Part shown: in pieces, positions 25,524 through 33,432 of the stretch | Layout: every line of letters begins with the position of its first letter | How positions within the stretch are numbered: position 1 is the stretch's first letter | NCBI GenBank assembly: GCA_026990035.1 | Contig: JALSIM010000004.1 | Location: 1-64,000, forward strand | Direction: 5' to 3' | DNA from: Alphaproteobacteria bacterium | GTDB lineage: Bacteria; Pseudomonadota; Alphaproteobacteria; Geminicoccales; Geminicoccaceae | DNA: 64,000 nt | Translations under genes and position numbers: made by a program | The notes under the pieces: generated by a model | What the model saw: the letters and a program-made list of their open reading frames with translations, nothing else | Told to the model about the DNA's origin: nothing | Databases searched by the model: none

Positions 25524-26717
25524 ATGGCGCAGCGTCGTGGGCTGCTGTCGGCAGCGTCGGGAATGGTGCTCGCGGTCCTGGTCCCGGGTCAGACGGTGGT
25601 CGCCCAGCAGACGATCGAGGCACTGCCCGAGGAGGCCCGTCTCGAGGTCGTCGAGGAATGGGGCGTCAACGTGCTGCCGGAGGCCAGCCCGCGCTGGGTC
25701 TACGTGCTCGATGTCGCCTTCGACAATCTGATCGCTTCCCGCATCAACATCTACGACAGCGACACCGGCAGGTTCCTCGGCGTCGTCCATTCGGGCTTCG
25801 TTCCCAATCTGCTCCTGGCTCCGGACAAATCCGAGCTCTACGTCGACGAAACCTATTATTCCCGCGGCACCCAGGGAGACCGGATCGACGTTCTGTCCAT
25901 CTACGACGCGAAAACCCTGGAGCGGACCGGTGAAGTGATCCTGCCCGAAGGCCGGGCGCTCCTGGTCTCCAAACTCCCGGCCGCGGCGCTGAGCCCCGAC
26001 GGACGCTTCGTGCTGTCATACAACATGGCGCCGGCGACCAGCGTCAGTCTCGTCGATATCGAGGCACGCAAATACGTGGGGGAGATCGAATCGCCCGGCT
26101 GTGCCCTCGTCTATCCGACCGGCGAGCGCAGTTTCTCGATGCTCTGTCCCGACGGATCGCTGGTCGACATCGCCTACGACGAAAGCGGCGGGGCGGAGGT
26201 CTTCCAGAACGAGCCCTTCTTCGATTCGGAGACCGATCCGGTATTCAGCCACGGCGCCATCGACATCGCCGGCGGCCGGGGCTTCTTCGTCTCCTACGAC
26301 GGCGTCCTCTACGAGATCGGCATCGAGAACGGCCGCACCGCCCTCGCCGACCAATGGTCGATCCTGTCGGCGGCGGACGCCGAGGAAGGCTGGCGGCCGG
26401 GCGGCTGGCAGCTTCTCGACTACCAGCCGGCCCTCCGCCGGGTCTTCGTGCTCATGCACAAGGGGCCGAAGTGGTCCCACAAATGGCCGGGCGAGGAGGT
26501 CTGGGTGCTGGATCCGGACCGCAACGAGCGGGTCGCCCGGTTCGCGCTCGAGGAACCGGCCATCAGCCTGATGCTCACCCGGGAATCGGAGCCGGTGCTG
26601 CTCACCCTCACCGACACCGGGACGCTCGGTGTCCTCGATCCCGCGACCGGCGAGCAGAAGCGCCGGATCGAGGGGACCGGCCTCACCCCCTTCCTGCTGC
26701 ACGCCTACGCCGAGTGA
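25524..26717 (+). CDS. mauB: Amine dehydrogenase heavy (beta-propeller) chain
   Basis: A 397-residue secreted protein, with a signal peptide ending near VVAQQ, of the MauB/AauB heavy-chain family. It is a seven-bladed propeller in known structures; visible blade segments include WVYVLDVAFDN, GRFLGVVHSGFVPNLLLAPD and EVWVLDPDRNERVARF. The heavy chain holds two light chains carrying the quinone cofactor. GGGGAGG precedes the ATG. Gene order B-E-D-A plus a monohaem cytochrome is that known for the aau (aromatic amine) cluster of Alcaligenes faecalis rather than the larger mau cluster, so the substrate could be aromatic amines or methylamine. Confidence 0.88.
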   Translation: MAQRRGLLSAASGMVLAVLVPGQTVVAQQTIEALPEEARLEVVEEWGVNVLPEASPRWVYVLDVAFDNLIASRINIYDSDTGRFLGVVHSGFVPNLLLAPDKSELYVDETYYSRGTQGDRIDVLSIYDAKTLERTGEVILPEGRALLVSKLPAAALSPDGRFVLSYNMAPATSVSLVDIEARKYVGEIESPGCALVYPTGERSFSMLCPDGSLVDIAYDESGGAEVFQNEPFFDSETDPVFSHGAIDIAGGRGFFVSYDGVLYEIGIENGRTALADQWSILSAADAEEGWRPGGWQLLDYQPALRRVFVLMHKGPKWSHKWPGEEVWVLDPDRNERVARFALEEPAISLMLTRESEPVLLTLTDTGTLGVLDPATGEQKRRIEGTGLTPFLLHAYAE

Positions 26718-26730
26718 GGGGCCGAAGGCC

Positions 26731-27270
26731 GTGGGCTGGCTGTCCGATCCCGCCTTCCAGTGGACCGTGTGTCTGCTGCTGGCCGGCATCTGGGTGCCGG
26801 CGGCCGTGGGCAAGCTCGCCAACCGCGAAGCCTTCCGCGGTGTCCTGCACAACTACCGTCTGCTGCCGGAAGCCCTCGAAGGCCCCGCGGCGACCGTCCT
26901 GCCCCTCGCCGAGCTGGGGACGGCTCTCGCTCTCCTCTGGCCGCCCGCGCGCCCCTTCGGGGCCCTCGCCAGCATCCTGCTCCTGCTGCTGTTCACGGCG
27001 GCGATGGCGATCAACCTCCGGCGCGGCCGGCGGGAGATCGATTGCGGCTGCTTCATCGGTGTCCTCCGTCAGCGCATCGGCTGGCCGCTCGTGGCCCGCA
27101 ACCTGACGCTGGCGCTGCTCGCCGGCTCCCTGCTCGCTCCGCCCGGCGGCCGCCAACTGTGGTGGCTGGACCTGGTGACCGTCCTCGCCGCCTCGAGTGC
27201 GCTGCTGCTGACCTATTTCGCCGTCAGCCGGGTGCTGGAGCTGGCCCCATTGGCGGAGCGCCGGGCATGA
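26731..27270 (+). CDS. mauE: MauE-like membrane protein for amine dehydrogenase light-chain maturation
   Basis: A 179-residue protein with four to five hydrophobic helices of the DoxX/MauE type. The family motif is REIDCGCFIGVLRQRIGWPL with its CGC cysteines. MauE is needed, with MauD, for disulfide formation or stability of the light chain. The likely start is GTG at 26731, with GAGGGG ten bases upstream; open frame further up overlaps mauB in another frame. Its stop overlaps the mauD start as ATGA. Confidence 0.86.
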   Translation: MGWLSDPAFQWTVCLLLAGIWVPAAVGKLANREAFRGVLHNYRLLPEALEGPAATVLPLAELGTALALLWPPARPFGALASILLLLLFTAAMAINLRRGRREIDCGCFIGVLRQRIGWPLVARNLTLALLAGSLLAPPGGRQLWWLDLVTVLAASSALLLTYFAVSRVLELAPLAERRA

Positions 27271-27902
27271 TCGAGGCGCTGATCGTTTCCCAGATCCTCC
27301 TCTGGATCCTGTTTTTCGGTCTCGCCCTCGGCCTGTTCGCACTGGCCCGCCAGATCGGCGTGCTGCACGAGCGGGTGGCCCCGCTGGGCGCCCTGATGAT
27401 GGACGGCGCGGTCGAGGTCGGGGACGCGGCGCCGGTGTTCACCCTCGAAGACATCCACGGGCGGACCGTCACCATCGGCGGCCAGCGGCCGGACGGCCGC
27501 AGCCAGCTCCTTTTGTTCGTCTCGCCCGACTGCCCGGTCTGCAAGAAGCTGCTCGGCGTGGCCCGCTCCTTCCTCCGCAGCGAGCGCCGCCACCTCGAGC
27601 TGGTCCTGATCGGCGACGGTCCGCGGGCCGAACAGGAAGCGCTCGTCCGCAGATATCAGCTCGGGGACGCGATCTGGCTGATCGCCCCCGAGATCGGGAT
27701 GCGCTTCCAGGTCGGCAAGCTGCCCTACGCCATCCTGATCGACGAGAACGGGATCCTGCGGTCCAAGGGACTGGTCAATTCCCGCGAGCATCTCGAAAGC
27801 CTGCTGGTGGCCAAGGAAACCGGCTTCGCCAGCATCCAGGAATATCTCGGCGAGCGAAGGCCGGCGGTGCCGGAGACGACGACACCGGCGGTCCGGGGCT
27901 GA
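27267..27902 (+). CDS. mauD: MauD-like thioredoxin-fold protein
   Basis: A 211-residue protein anchored by an N-terminal helix (about 5-28), with a periplasmic thioredoxin/peroxiredoxin-like domain. The redox motif is SPDCPVCKKL, with Cys89 and Cys92. MauD is thought to form or rearrange the many disulfides of the light chain. The start overlaps mauE (ATGA at 27267). The C-terminal 20 residues are low complexity. Together with mauE and mauA this is the minimal maturation set seen in aau-type clusters. Confidence 0.88.
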   Translation: MIEALIVSQILLWILFFGLALGLFALARQIGVLHERVAPLGALMMDGAVEVGDAAPVFTLEDIHGRTVTIGGQRPDGRSQLLLFVSPDCPVCKKLLGVARSFLRSERRHLELVLIGDGPRAEQEALVRRYQLGDAIWLIAPEIGMRFQVGKLPYAILIDENGILRSKGLVNSREHLESLLVAKETGFASIQEYLGERRPAVPETTTPAVRG

Positions 27903-27939
27903 AGACCGAGCATGCCGTAGCCCGGGAAAGGGGGAGCCG

Positions 27940-28473
27940 ATGGGGAACGAGAACATTTTCGACCGTCTGTTCGAAACCGCCAGCCGCCGCATCGCCCAGC
28001 GCAGCTCGCGGCGGAGCCTGCTCGCGCGCCTCGGCACGGTGCTGGTGGGGGCCGCCGTACTGCCGACCCTGCCGGTGGATCGCAGCGGCCGTTTCCGCAA
28101 GGCCCACGCCCAGGGGTTCGCCGAACAGGCGCAGACCGCCGACGACACCCAGTGCAACTATTGGCGCTACTGCGCCATGGACGGCTATCTGTGCAGCTGT
28201 TGCAACGGCGGCGTCACGAGCTGCCCGCCCGGATCCGAACCTTCTCCCACCTCCTGGATCGGGAGCTGCCTCAACCCGGACGACGGACAGGTCTACCTGA
28301 TCGCCTATCGCGACTGCTGCGGCAAGGGCGTCTGCGGTCAATGCCCCTGCCTGTCCACCGAGGGCGAGATGCCGGTCTACCGCCCCCAGCTCTCCAACGA
28401 CATCGACTGGTGTTTCGGCGCCCGCAGCATGGTCTATCACTGTACCGGCGCGGGCATCGTCGGCAAGGCATGA
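27940..28473 (+). CDS. mauA: Amine dehydrogenase light chain with TTQ cofactor
   Basis: A 177-residue catalytic subunit with a long leader containing SSRRSLLARLG (twin-arginine type) ending near HAQG. By alignment from memory to the Paracoccus light chain, the two Trp that form tryptophan tryptophylquinone are Trp106 (SWIGSC) and Trp157 (IDWCFG). The catalytic Asp is Asp125 (AYRDCCG) and the maturation Asp is Asp81 (AMDG). The spacings agree exactly with Trp57, Trp108, Asp76 and Asp32. I count 14 cysteines, two more (Cys88, Cys132) than the 12 I recall in Paracoccus. The ATG follows GGGGGAG. Confidence 0.9.
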   Translation: MGNENIFDRLFETASRRIAQRSSRRSLLARLGTVLVGAAVLPTLPVDRSGRFRKAHAQGFAEQAQTADDTQCNYWRYCAMDGYLCSCCNGGVTSCPPGSEPSPTSWIGSCLNPDDGQVYLIAYRDCCGKGVCGQCPCLSTEGEMPVYRPQLSNDIDWCFGARSMVYHCTGAGIVGKA

Positions 28474-28964
28474 GAAGGCGGGCCGGCCTCGCCCTGCTGC
28501 TGGCGCTGGCGCTGCTGGCGGCCGGCGGAGCCGGGGCGGCGGAGGAGACCGGAGAGATTCCGCGGGTCTCGGCGGTGGCCGAGGATTTCTCCCGCAACTG
28601 CCAGGGCTGCCACCGCGCGGACGGAACCGGGGCCTGCCGTACGGTGCCGCGGATCCGCGATTTCGTCGGTCTGTTCACGCGGATTCCCGAGGGGCGGGAC
28701 TATCTCCTGCGGGTCCCCGGGGTGGTCTGGGCGATGCTCGACGACGCCCGCCTCGCCCGGGTCCTCAACTGGATGCTGGTGAGTTACAGCCGCGACGAGA
28801 TCGCCCCGGATTTCACCGCTTTCACCGAGGAAGAAGTGCGGGCGGCTCGAAAGCGGCCGATCGCCGACGTCCTGGAGGTACGCCGCGGGCTGATCGCCGA
28901 ACTGCAGCGCCGGGCCCTGCTGCCGCCCGGCGAGGACGGTCTCGTGAGTGCGGGCTGCGACTGA
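28470..28964 (+). CDS. Periplasmic monohaem c-type cytochrome
   Basis: A 164-residue protein with a signal peptide (ending AGAAE) and one haem site, NCQGCHRADG. A methionine in NWMLVSYS is the probable axial ligand. The start overlaps the mauA stop as ATGA, so it is made with the amine dehydrogenase. It matches the small monohaem cytochrome (orf-2) I recall after aauA in Alcaligenes faecalis and is a likely electron acceptor. It is not MauG, which has two haem motifs and about 370 residues. It ends one base before the convergent oxidase gene. Confidence 0.85.
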   Translation: MRRRAGLALLLALALLAAGGAGAAEETGEIPRVSAVAEDFSRNCQGCHRADGTGACRTVPRIRDFVGLFTRIPEGRDYLLRVPGVVWAMLDDARLARVLNWMLVSYSRDEIAPDFTAFTEEEVRAARKRPIADVLEVRRGLIAELQRRALLPPGEDGLVSAGCD

Positions 28965-30371
28965 TCAGGGCCGGCGCGGCGCCGCGCCGGCCCGCGGTGC
29001 GAAGCAGATCGGCGGCGGCGGTGGCGGTAGCGCCCCCGTCTCCGGCACCACCTCGATGGTGCCCATCATGCCGCGGTCGGCGTGTTCGGCGATGTGGCAG
29101 TGATACAGGGTGCGGCCGGCGAAATTGCGGAACGGCACCAGCAGCTCGACCTCCTCTCCGGGCCTCAGATGGACCGTGTCGCGCCAGGCCCGGAAGGGCG
29201 GCGCGCGGCCGTCGCGACGATGGATCTGGAACGGCCAGGTGTGCAGGTGGAAAGGATGGTCCATGGTGCCGAGATTGCGCACCCGCCAGAGCTCGGTCTC
29301 GCCGAGCCGGGCGCGGATGTCGACCCGTTCGTAGCGATAGCGACGGCCGTCGATCAGGAACATGGAAAGGACGAGCCGGCGCCGGACGCGGGCCCCCGCG
29401 GGATCGAGCCGGGGGATCGTGGCGAGACGATCGGGAAGCGGCAGCGGGCGGGCGCCGGCTGGCGGGATCATGCGGAGCAGGAAGCGGTTCTCGAGCCGCG
29501 GCGTCGGGACGCCGCGATTGTAGTGGAAGGCACGCAGTTCCACCGGACGCCCATCCTCGAAGCGAACCAGCACTTCGGCACGCTGCGCCGGCGCGAGCAA
29601 GATCTCCTCGACCGCCACCGGCCGTTCCAGGAACGGCCCGTCGAGAGCGATCAGGAACAGCGGCCGCCGATCCGAAAGCCGCAGCCGCAGATGCCGGGCG
29701 TTGCAGGTGTTGATCAGCCGCAGACGGGCGGTCCCCGCCCGCATCCGCCATTCCGGCTCGAACGCGCCGTTGACCAGCAGATGCGGCCCCTCCTTGCCCT
29801 CGTACCAGTCGTCGATGGCGAAATCGGCGAGAGCCTCGCCGGCCATCGCCACGTCGCGCAGCACCACCAGCCGGTCGTCCGCCGCCGCCAGCTCCGGCAT
29901 CGCATCCAGCGGCCCCCGCACCACGATCGGTCCGGACAGGCCGAACCACATCTGCCGCGCCACCAGCTCGTGGCAGTGGGGATGATACCAGTAGGTCCCG
30001 GCCGTCCCCGGGCCGGCCGTGAACTCGTAGGTGAACCTCTCCCCGGGCGGGATCTGCAGATAGATGTTGTCGGCCCTGCCGGTCGGCGGCACGTGCATGC
30101 CGTGGAAATGCAGGTTGGTGGGGTCCGGCAGGCGATTGGTGAACCGCAGGCGCAGTGTCTCGCCCTCCCGCATCGCCAGGAGCGGACCCGGAAAGCGCCC
30201 GCCGTAGAGCCACATGGGGACCCGGCGACCGAGGATTCTCGCGGGACGGGTCGCGGCGTCGAACGCCACCTCCACCAGACCCGGTTCCGAACGCGGTCGC
30301 GGCCCCCCGAGGAATGCCGCCGTCAGCCCTCCGCCCAGGATCCCGAGGGCCGCCCGCCGCCCGAGTTCCAT
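28965..30371 (-). CDS. Multicopper oxidase
   Basis: A 468-residue three-cupredoxin oxidase. The N terminus (ELGRRAALGILGGGLTAAFL) is a signal with twin Arg. The four copper motifs are HFHGMH (88-93), HPHCHE (130-135), HPFHLHTW and HCHIAEHADRGM near the C terminus, the last including the type 1 Cys and axial Met. No methionine-rich copper loop is obvious, so laccase-like or metal oxidation roles are both open. ATG at 30371 follows GGGAGGCGAAGGG and lies within the 3' end of the MerR gene (49 bp overlap), so the two are co-transcribed. Confidence 0.9.
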   Translation of the reverse strand: MELGRRAALGILGGGLTAAFLGGPRPRSEPGLVEVAFDAATRPARILGRRVPMWLYGGRFPGPLLAMREGETLRLRFTNRLPDPTNLHFHGMHVPPTGRADNIYLQIPPGERFTYEFTAGPGTAGTYWYHPHCHELVARQMWFGLSGPIVVRGPLDAMPELAAADDRLVVLRDVAMAGEALADFAIDDWYEGKEGPHLLVNGAFEPEWRMRAGTARLRLINTCNARHLRLRLSDRRPLFLIALDGPFLERPVAVEEILLAPAQRAEVLVRFEDGRPVELRAFHYNRGVPTPRLENRFLLRMIPPAGARPLPLPDRLATIPRLDPAGARVRRRLVLSMFLIDGRRYRYERVDIRARLGETELWRVRNLGTMDHPFHLHTWPFQIHRRDGRAPPFRAWRDTVHLRPGEEVELLVPFRNFAGRTLYHCHIAEHADRGMMGTIEVVPETGALPPPPPPICFAPRAGAAPRRP

Positions 30372-30841
30372 CGCCCTTCGCCTCCCCGCCGCGTCCTTCG
30401 CCGTTCGGGACTCCCGTGGTCCGCGTACAGGCAGTGTCCGTGATCGGCAAGCACCTCGATCACCCGGCACTGGGCGACCCGGCCGCCGCGGCATTCGCAA
30501 ATCATGCGCTCCAGTTCCTCCTTGAGCGCCTGCAGACGCTGCAGCCGGCTCTCCACCTCGGCCAGCCGGGCGCGGGCCACCGCATCCGCCTTCTCGCAGG
30601 GCTGGTCGGGACGGTCGACGAGATCGAGAAGGGTGCGAATGGCCTCGAGCGAGAAGCCTAGCTCGCGGGCGTGGCGGACGAAGGCCAGACGCTGCTGGTG
30701 ATCGCGGCCGTAACGGCGCTGATTGCCGGCGGTGCGGGGCGGCGGCGGCAGGAGGCCGATCTCCTCGTAATAGCGGATCGTCTGCACCTTGGTACCGGTC
30801 CGCCGCGCGAGCTCGCCGATGCCGAGAAATCTTTCTTCCAC
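30323..30841 (-). CDS. cadR: MerR-family heavy-metal regulator, CadR/PbrR type
   Basis: A 172-residue regulator. The N-terminal winged helix is LGIGELARRTGTKVQTIRYY, then EEIGLLPPPPR, followed by a dimer coiled coil. Metal-binding cysteines of the Cd/Pb/Zn branch are present: one in RPDQPCEKAD and two in CRGGRVAQCRVIEVL, plus a later Cys and His in DHGHC. The tail is basic and low complexity and extends into the oxidase gene. It is divergent from the P1B ATPase, which it should control by twisting the promoter between them. Confidence 0.88.
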   Translation of the reverse strand: MEERFLGIGELARRTGTKVQTIRYYEEIGLLPPPPRTAGNQRRYGRDHQQRLAFVRHARELGFSLEAIRTLLDLVDRPDQPCEKADAVARARLAEVESRLQRLQALKEELERMICECRGGRVAQCRVIEVLADHGHCLYADHGSPERRRTRRGGEGRWNSGGGRPSGSWAEG

Positions 30842-30845
30842 CCCC

Positions 30846-30876
30846 TTGAACCTCCAGTCGTTGTAGATCGCAAGTT
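30846..30876 (+). promoter_or_regulatory. Possible MerR-type promoter of the metal ATPase gene
   Basis: TTGAAC at 30846-30851 is followed by a 19-base spacer and CAAGTT at 30871-30876. The long spacer holds an imperfect dyad (CTCCA-GTCGT-TGTAG, 30852-30866), as in promoters twisted by MerR-family proteins. The -10 box is weak. It lies in the divergent region between cadR and the ATPase. Confidence 0.4.
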
Positions 30877-30966
30877 ACGCCTCGGGTGGCGGAAGGCAAG
30901 CGCCCGCGCGCGCCCTGCGGGCGCCGCCGAACCGCGGAGCGGAACAGGACGAAGAGGGTGGAGCCG

Positions 30967-33345
30967 ATGGCGAGAGAGGCTGCCAGCGCGTGCTGCGGAC
31001 GGGATCATCGACACGACCACGGGCACGGACAGGGGCAGGGGCGTGCCCAGGAAGAGGCGGGCGACGCCTGCTGCGGTGGCGGCTGCGGCACTTCGCTGGT
31101 CGACGCCCCCGCAGCCGGCGCCGACCGGGTACGGCTCGTGTTCACCGTCCGCGGCCTCGATTGTGCGGAAGAGGTCGCCGCGCTGAAGAAGGCGGTCGGC
31201 CCGCTGGTCGGGGGCGAGGCACATCTGGCCTTCGACGTCCTCGGCGGTCGGATGATGATCCTCCGCACCGCCGTGGAGGTGCCGGCCGAGGAGATCCGCA
31301 AGGCGGTCGCGCGTGCCGGCATGACCGCCGAACTGTTCGAGGAAGGGACCGGCGAAGGCGAGCGGCGGGCCCGGCGGACCCAACTCGCCTTCACGGCCGC
31401 GAGCGGCGTCGCCTGGCTCGCCGGCATCCTGTACCACATCGCCGACGCCGGCGGCCTCGCCGCCGGACTCCGTCTGTTCGCCGGCCACGACGCCGCCAGC
31501 CTGCCGCTGCCCGAGGTGCTGCTCTATGCGGCGGCGATCGCCTTCGGCATCCGCTACGTGGTGGTCAAGGCCTGGTTCGCCGCCCGCTCCCTGCGCGCCG
31601 ACATGAATCTGCTGATGGTGGTGGCGGTGAGCGGCGCCATCGTCATCGGTCAGTGGTTCGAAGGGGCCGCCGTCACCTTCCTGTTCGCCCTTTCCCTGGC
31701 CCTCGAGAGCTGGAGCGTCGATCGGGCCCGCCGCGCGATCGCCGCCCTGCTCGATCTCGCCCCGCCGGTCGCCCGGGTTCGGGGCGAGGACGGCGAGGAG
31801 CGCGAGATGCCGGTGGCCGAGGTGCGCGTCGGCACCCGGATCCTGGTGCTTCCCGGCGAGCGCATTCCCCTGGACGGCGAGGTCGTGCACGGCACCGGCG
31901 CCGTCGATCAGGCGCCGATCACCGGCGAAAGCGTGCCGGTGACCAAGCAACCGGGCGACCGGGTCTACGCCGGCAGCATCAACACCGAGGGTGTGCTCGA
32001 GATCGTCACCGCGAAGCCGGCCTCCGACACCATGCTGGCGCGCATCATCCGGATGGTCCGCGAGGCCCAGAGCCGTCGCGCCGCCGTCGAACAGTGGGTC
32101 GAGCGGTTCGCCCGCGTCTACACCCCGGCGGTGATCGTCCTGGCGATCCTGATCTTCCTCCTGCCGCCGCTGCTGCTCGGCGGGAGCTGGGAGGTCTGGT
32201 TCTACCGGGCGCTGGTGCTCCTGGTGATCGCCTGTCCCTGCGCCTTGGTGATCTCGACCCCGGTCAGCGTGGTTTCCGCGATCGCCTCCTCGGCGCGGCA
32301 CGGGGTGCTGATCAAGGGCGGCGGCTATCTCGAACAGGCGGCACGCCTGCGGGCGATCGCCTTCGACAAGACCGGCACCCTGACCCGCGGTGAGCCCGCG
32401 GTGGTCGCCATCGAACCCGCGGCGGGAATCGCCCCGGAGCAGCTCCTGGCGATGGCCGCCGCCCTCGAAGCGCGCAGCCTGCATCCCCTCGCCCGCGCGA
32501 TCCTGGCGGAGGCCGAGCGCCGCGGTGTCGCCTACGCCCCGGCCGAGGAGATCCGCAACCTGCCGGGCAAGGGGATGCTGGGGCGCCTCGACGGCGCCTC
32601 CCTGTGGTTGGGATCGACCCGCTGGATCACCGAGCGCTCGATCGACCTCGGCGAGCTCGCCGAGGCGATCGACGATCTCGAACGCGGTGGCCGGACGGTG
32701 GTGCTGCTCGGTCGCGAGGACCGGCTCCTCGGGGTGATCGGCATCGCCGACACGATCCGTCCGGAGGCGCCGGCGGCGGTCGCCAGGCTGCGGGAGCTCG
32801 GGGTCGAACATCTGGTGATGCTCACCGGCGACAACCGGATCACGGCGCGGGCCATCGCCCGCGAACTCGGCATCACCGAAATCCGCGCCGAACTGCTGCC
32901 CGAGGACAAGGTGCGGGTGATCGAGGAATTGACGGAACGCTACCAGAGAGTCGCCATGGTCGGCGACGGCGTCAACGACGCGCCGGCGATGGCCCGGGCC
33001 AGCTTCGGCATCGCCATGGGGGCGGCGGGCTCCGACGTGGCGATCGAGACCGCCGACATCGCGCTCATGACCGACCGCCTCGACCGGGTCCCCTGGCTGG
33101 TCGGCCACGGCCGGCGGATGCTGGCGGTGATCCACCAGAACATCGCCTTCTCGCTCGGGGTCAAGGGGCTGTTCGTGCTGCTGACCACGGTCGGCTACGC
33201 GACCCTGTGGGGAGCGATCGCCGCCGATGTCGGCGCCACGCTGGTGGTGATCGCCAACGCCCTCCGCCTCCTGGGCGGAAAGACGGCGGACGAAGCCGGG
33301 CGGTCGGCGCCGGCGATGGTGGTGCGTCCCGGAATCGCCGATTGA
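30967..33345 (+). CDS. zntA: P1B-type heavy-metal (Zn/Cd/Pb) exporting ATPase
   Basis: A 792-residue membrane pump. The N terminus is metal-rich (CCGRDHRHDHGHGQG, then CCGGGCG) and an HMA-like domain has GLDCAEEVAALKKAV, with a single Cys instead of CxxC. Pump motifs are TGES, the membrane metal site CPC in IACPCALVIS, phosphorylation DKTGTLT and GDGVNDAP. CPC with this N terminus places it in the Zn/Cd/Pb group. ATG at 30967 follows GGTGGAG. It is divergent from cadR, which should induce it when metal is high. Confidence 0.92.
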   Translation: MAREAASACCGRDHRHDHGHGQGQGRAQEEAGDACCGGGCGTSLVDAPAAGADRVRLVFTVRGLDCAEEVAALKKAVGPLVGGEAHLAFDVLGGRMMILRTAVEVPAEEIRKAVARAGMTAELFEEGTGEGERRARRTQLAFTAASGVAWLAGILYHIADAGGLAAGLRLFAGHDAASLPLPEVLLYAAAIAFGIRYVVVKAWFAARSLRADMNLLMVVAVSGAIVIGQWFEGAAVTFLFALSLALESWSVDRARRAIAALLDLAPPVARVRGEDGEEREMPVAEVRVGTRILVLPGERIPLDGEVVHGTGAVDQAPITGESVPVTKQPGDRVYAGSINTEGVLEIVTAKPASDTMLARIIRMVREAQSRRAAVEQWVERFARVYTPAVIVLAILIFLLPPLLLGGSWEVWFYRALVLLVIACPCALVISTPVSVVSAIASSARHGVLIKGGGYLEQAARLRAIAFDKTGTLTRGEPAVVAIEPAAGIAPEQLLAMAAALEARSLHPLARAILAEAERRGVAYAPAEEIRNLPGKGMLGRLDGASLWLGSTRWITERSIDLGELAEAIDDLERGGRTVVLLGREDRLLGVIGIADTIRPEAPAAVARLRELGVEHLVMLTGDNRITARAIARELGITEIRAELLPEDKVRVIEELTERYQRVAMVGDGVNDAPAMARASFGIAMGAAGSDVAIETADIALMTDRLDRVPWLVGHGRRMLAVIHQNIAFSLGVKGLFVLLTTVGYATLWGAIAADVGATLVVIANALRLLGGKTADEAGRSAPAMVVRPGIAD

Positions 33346-33432
33346 CGCCGCGGGGGGCCGGATCCTGTTGCCTTCACCCCGCCTCCGGCGCCATCCTGCC
33401 GCGCGACGAACGCCGGCGAAGGAGAGCGACGG

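Noticed and set aside
28470-28964. MauG as the identity of the cytochrome after mauA
   Set aside because: MauG is a diheme protein of about 370 residues. This one has a single CxxCH and 164 residues.
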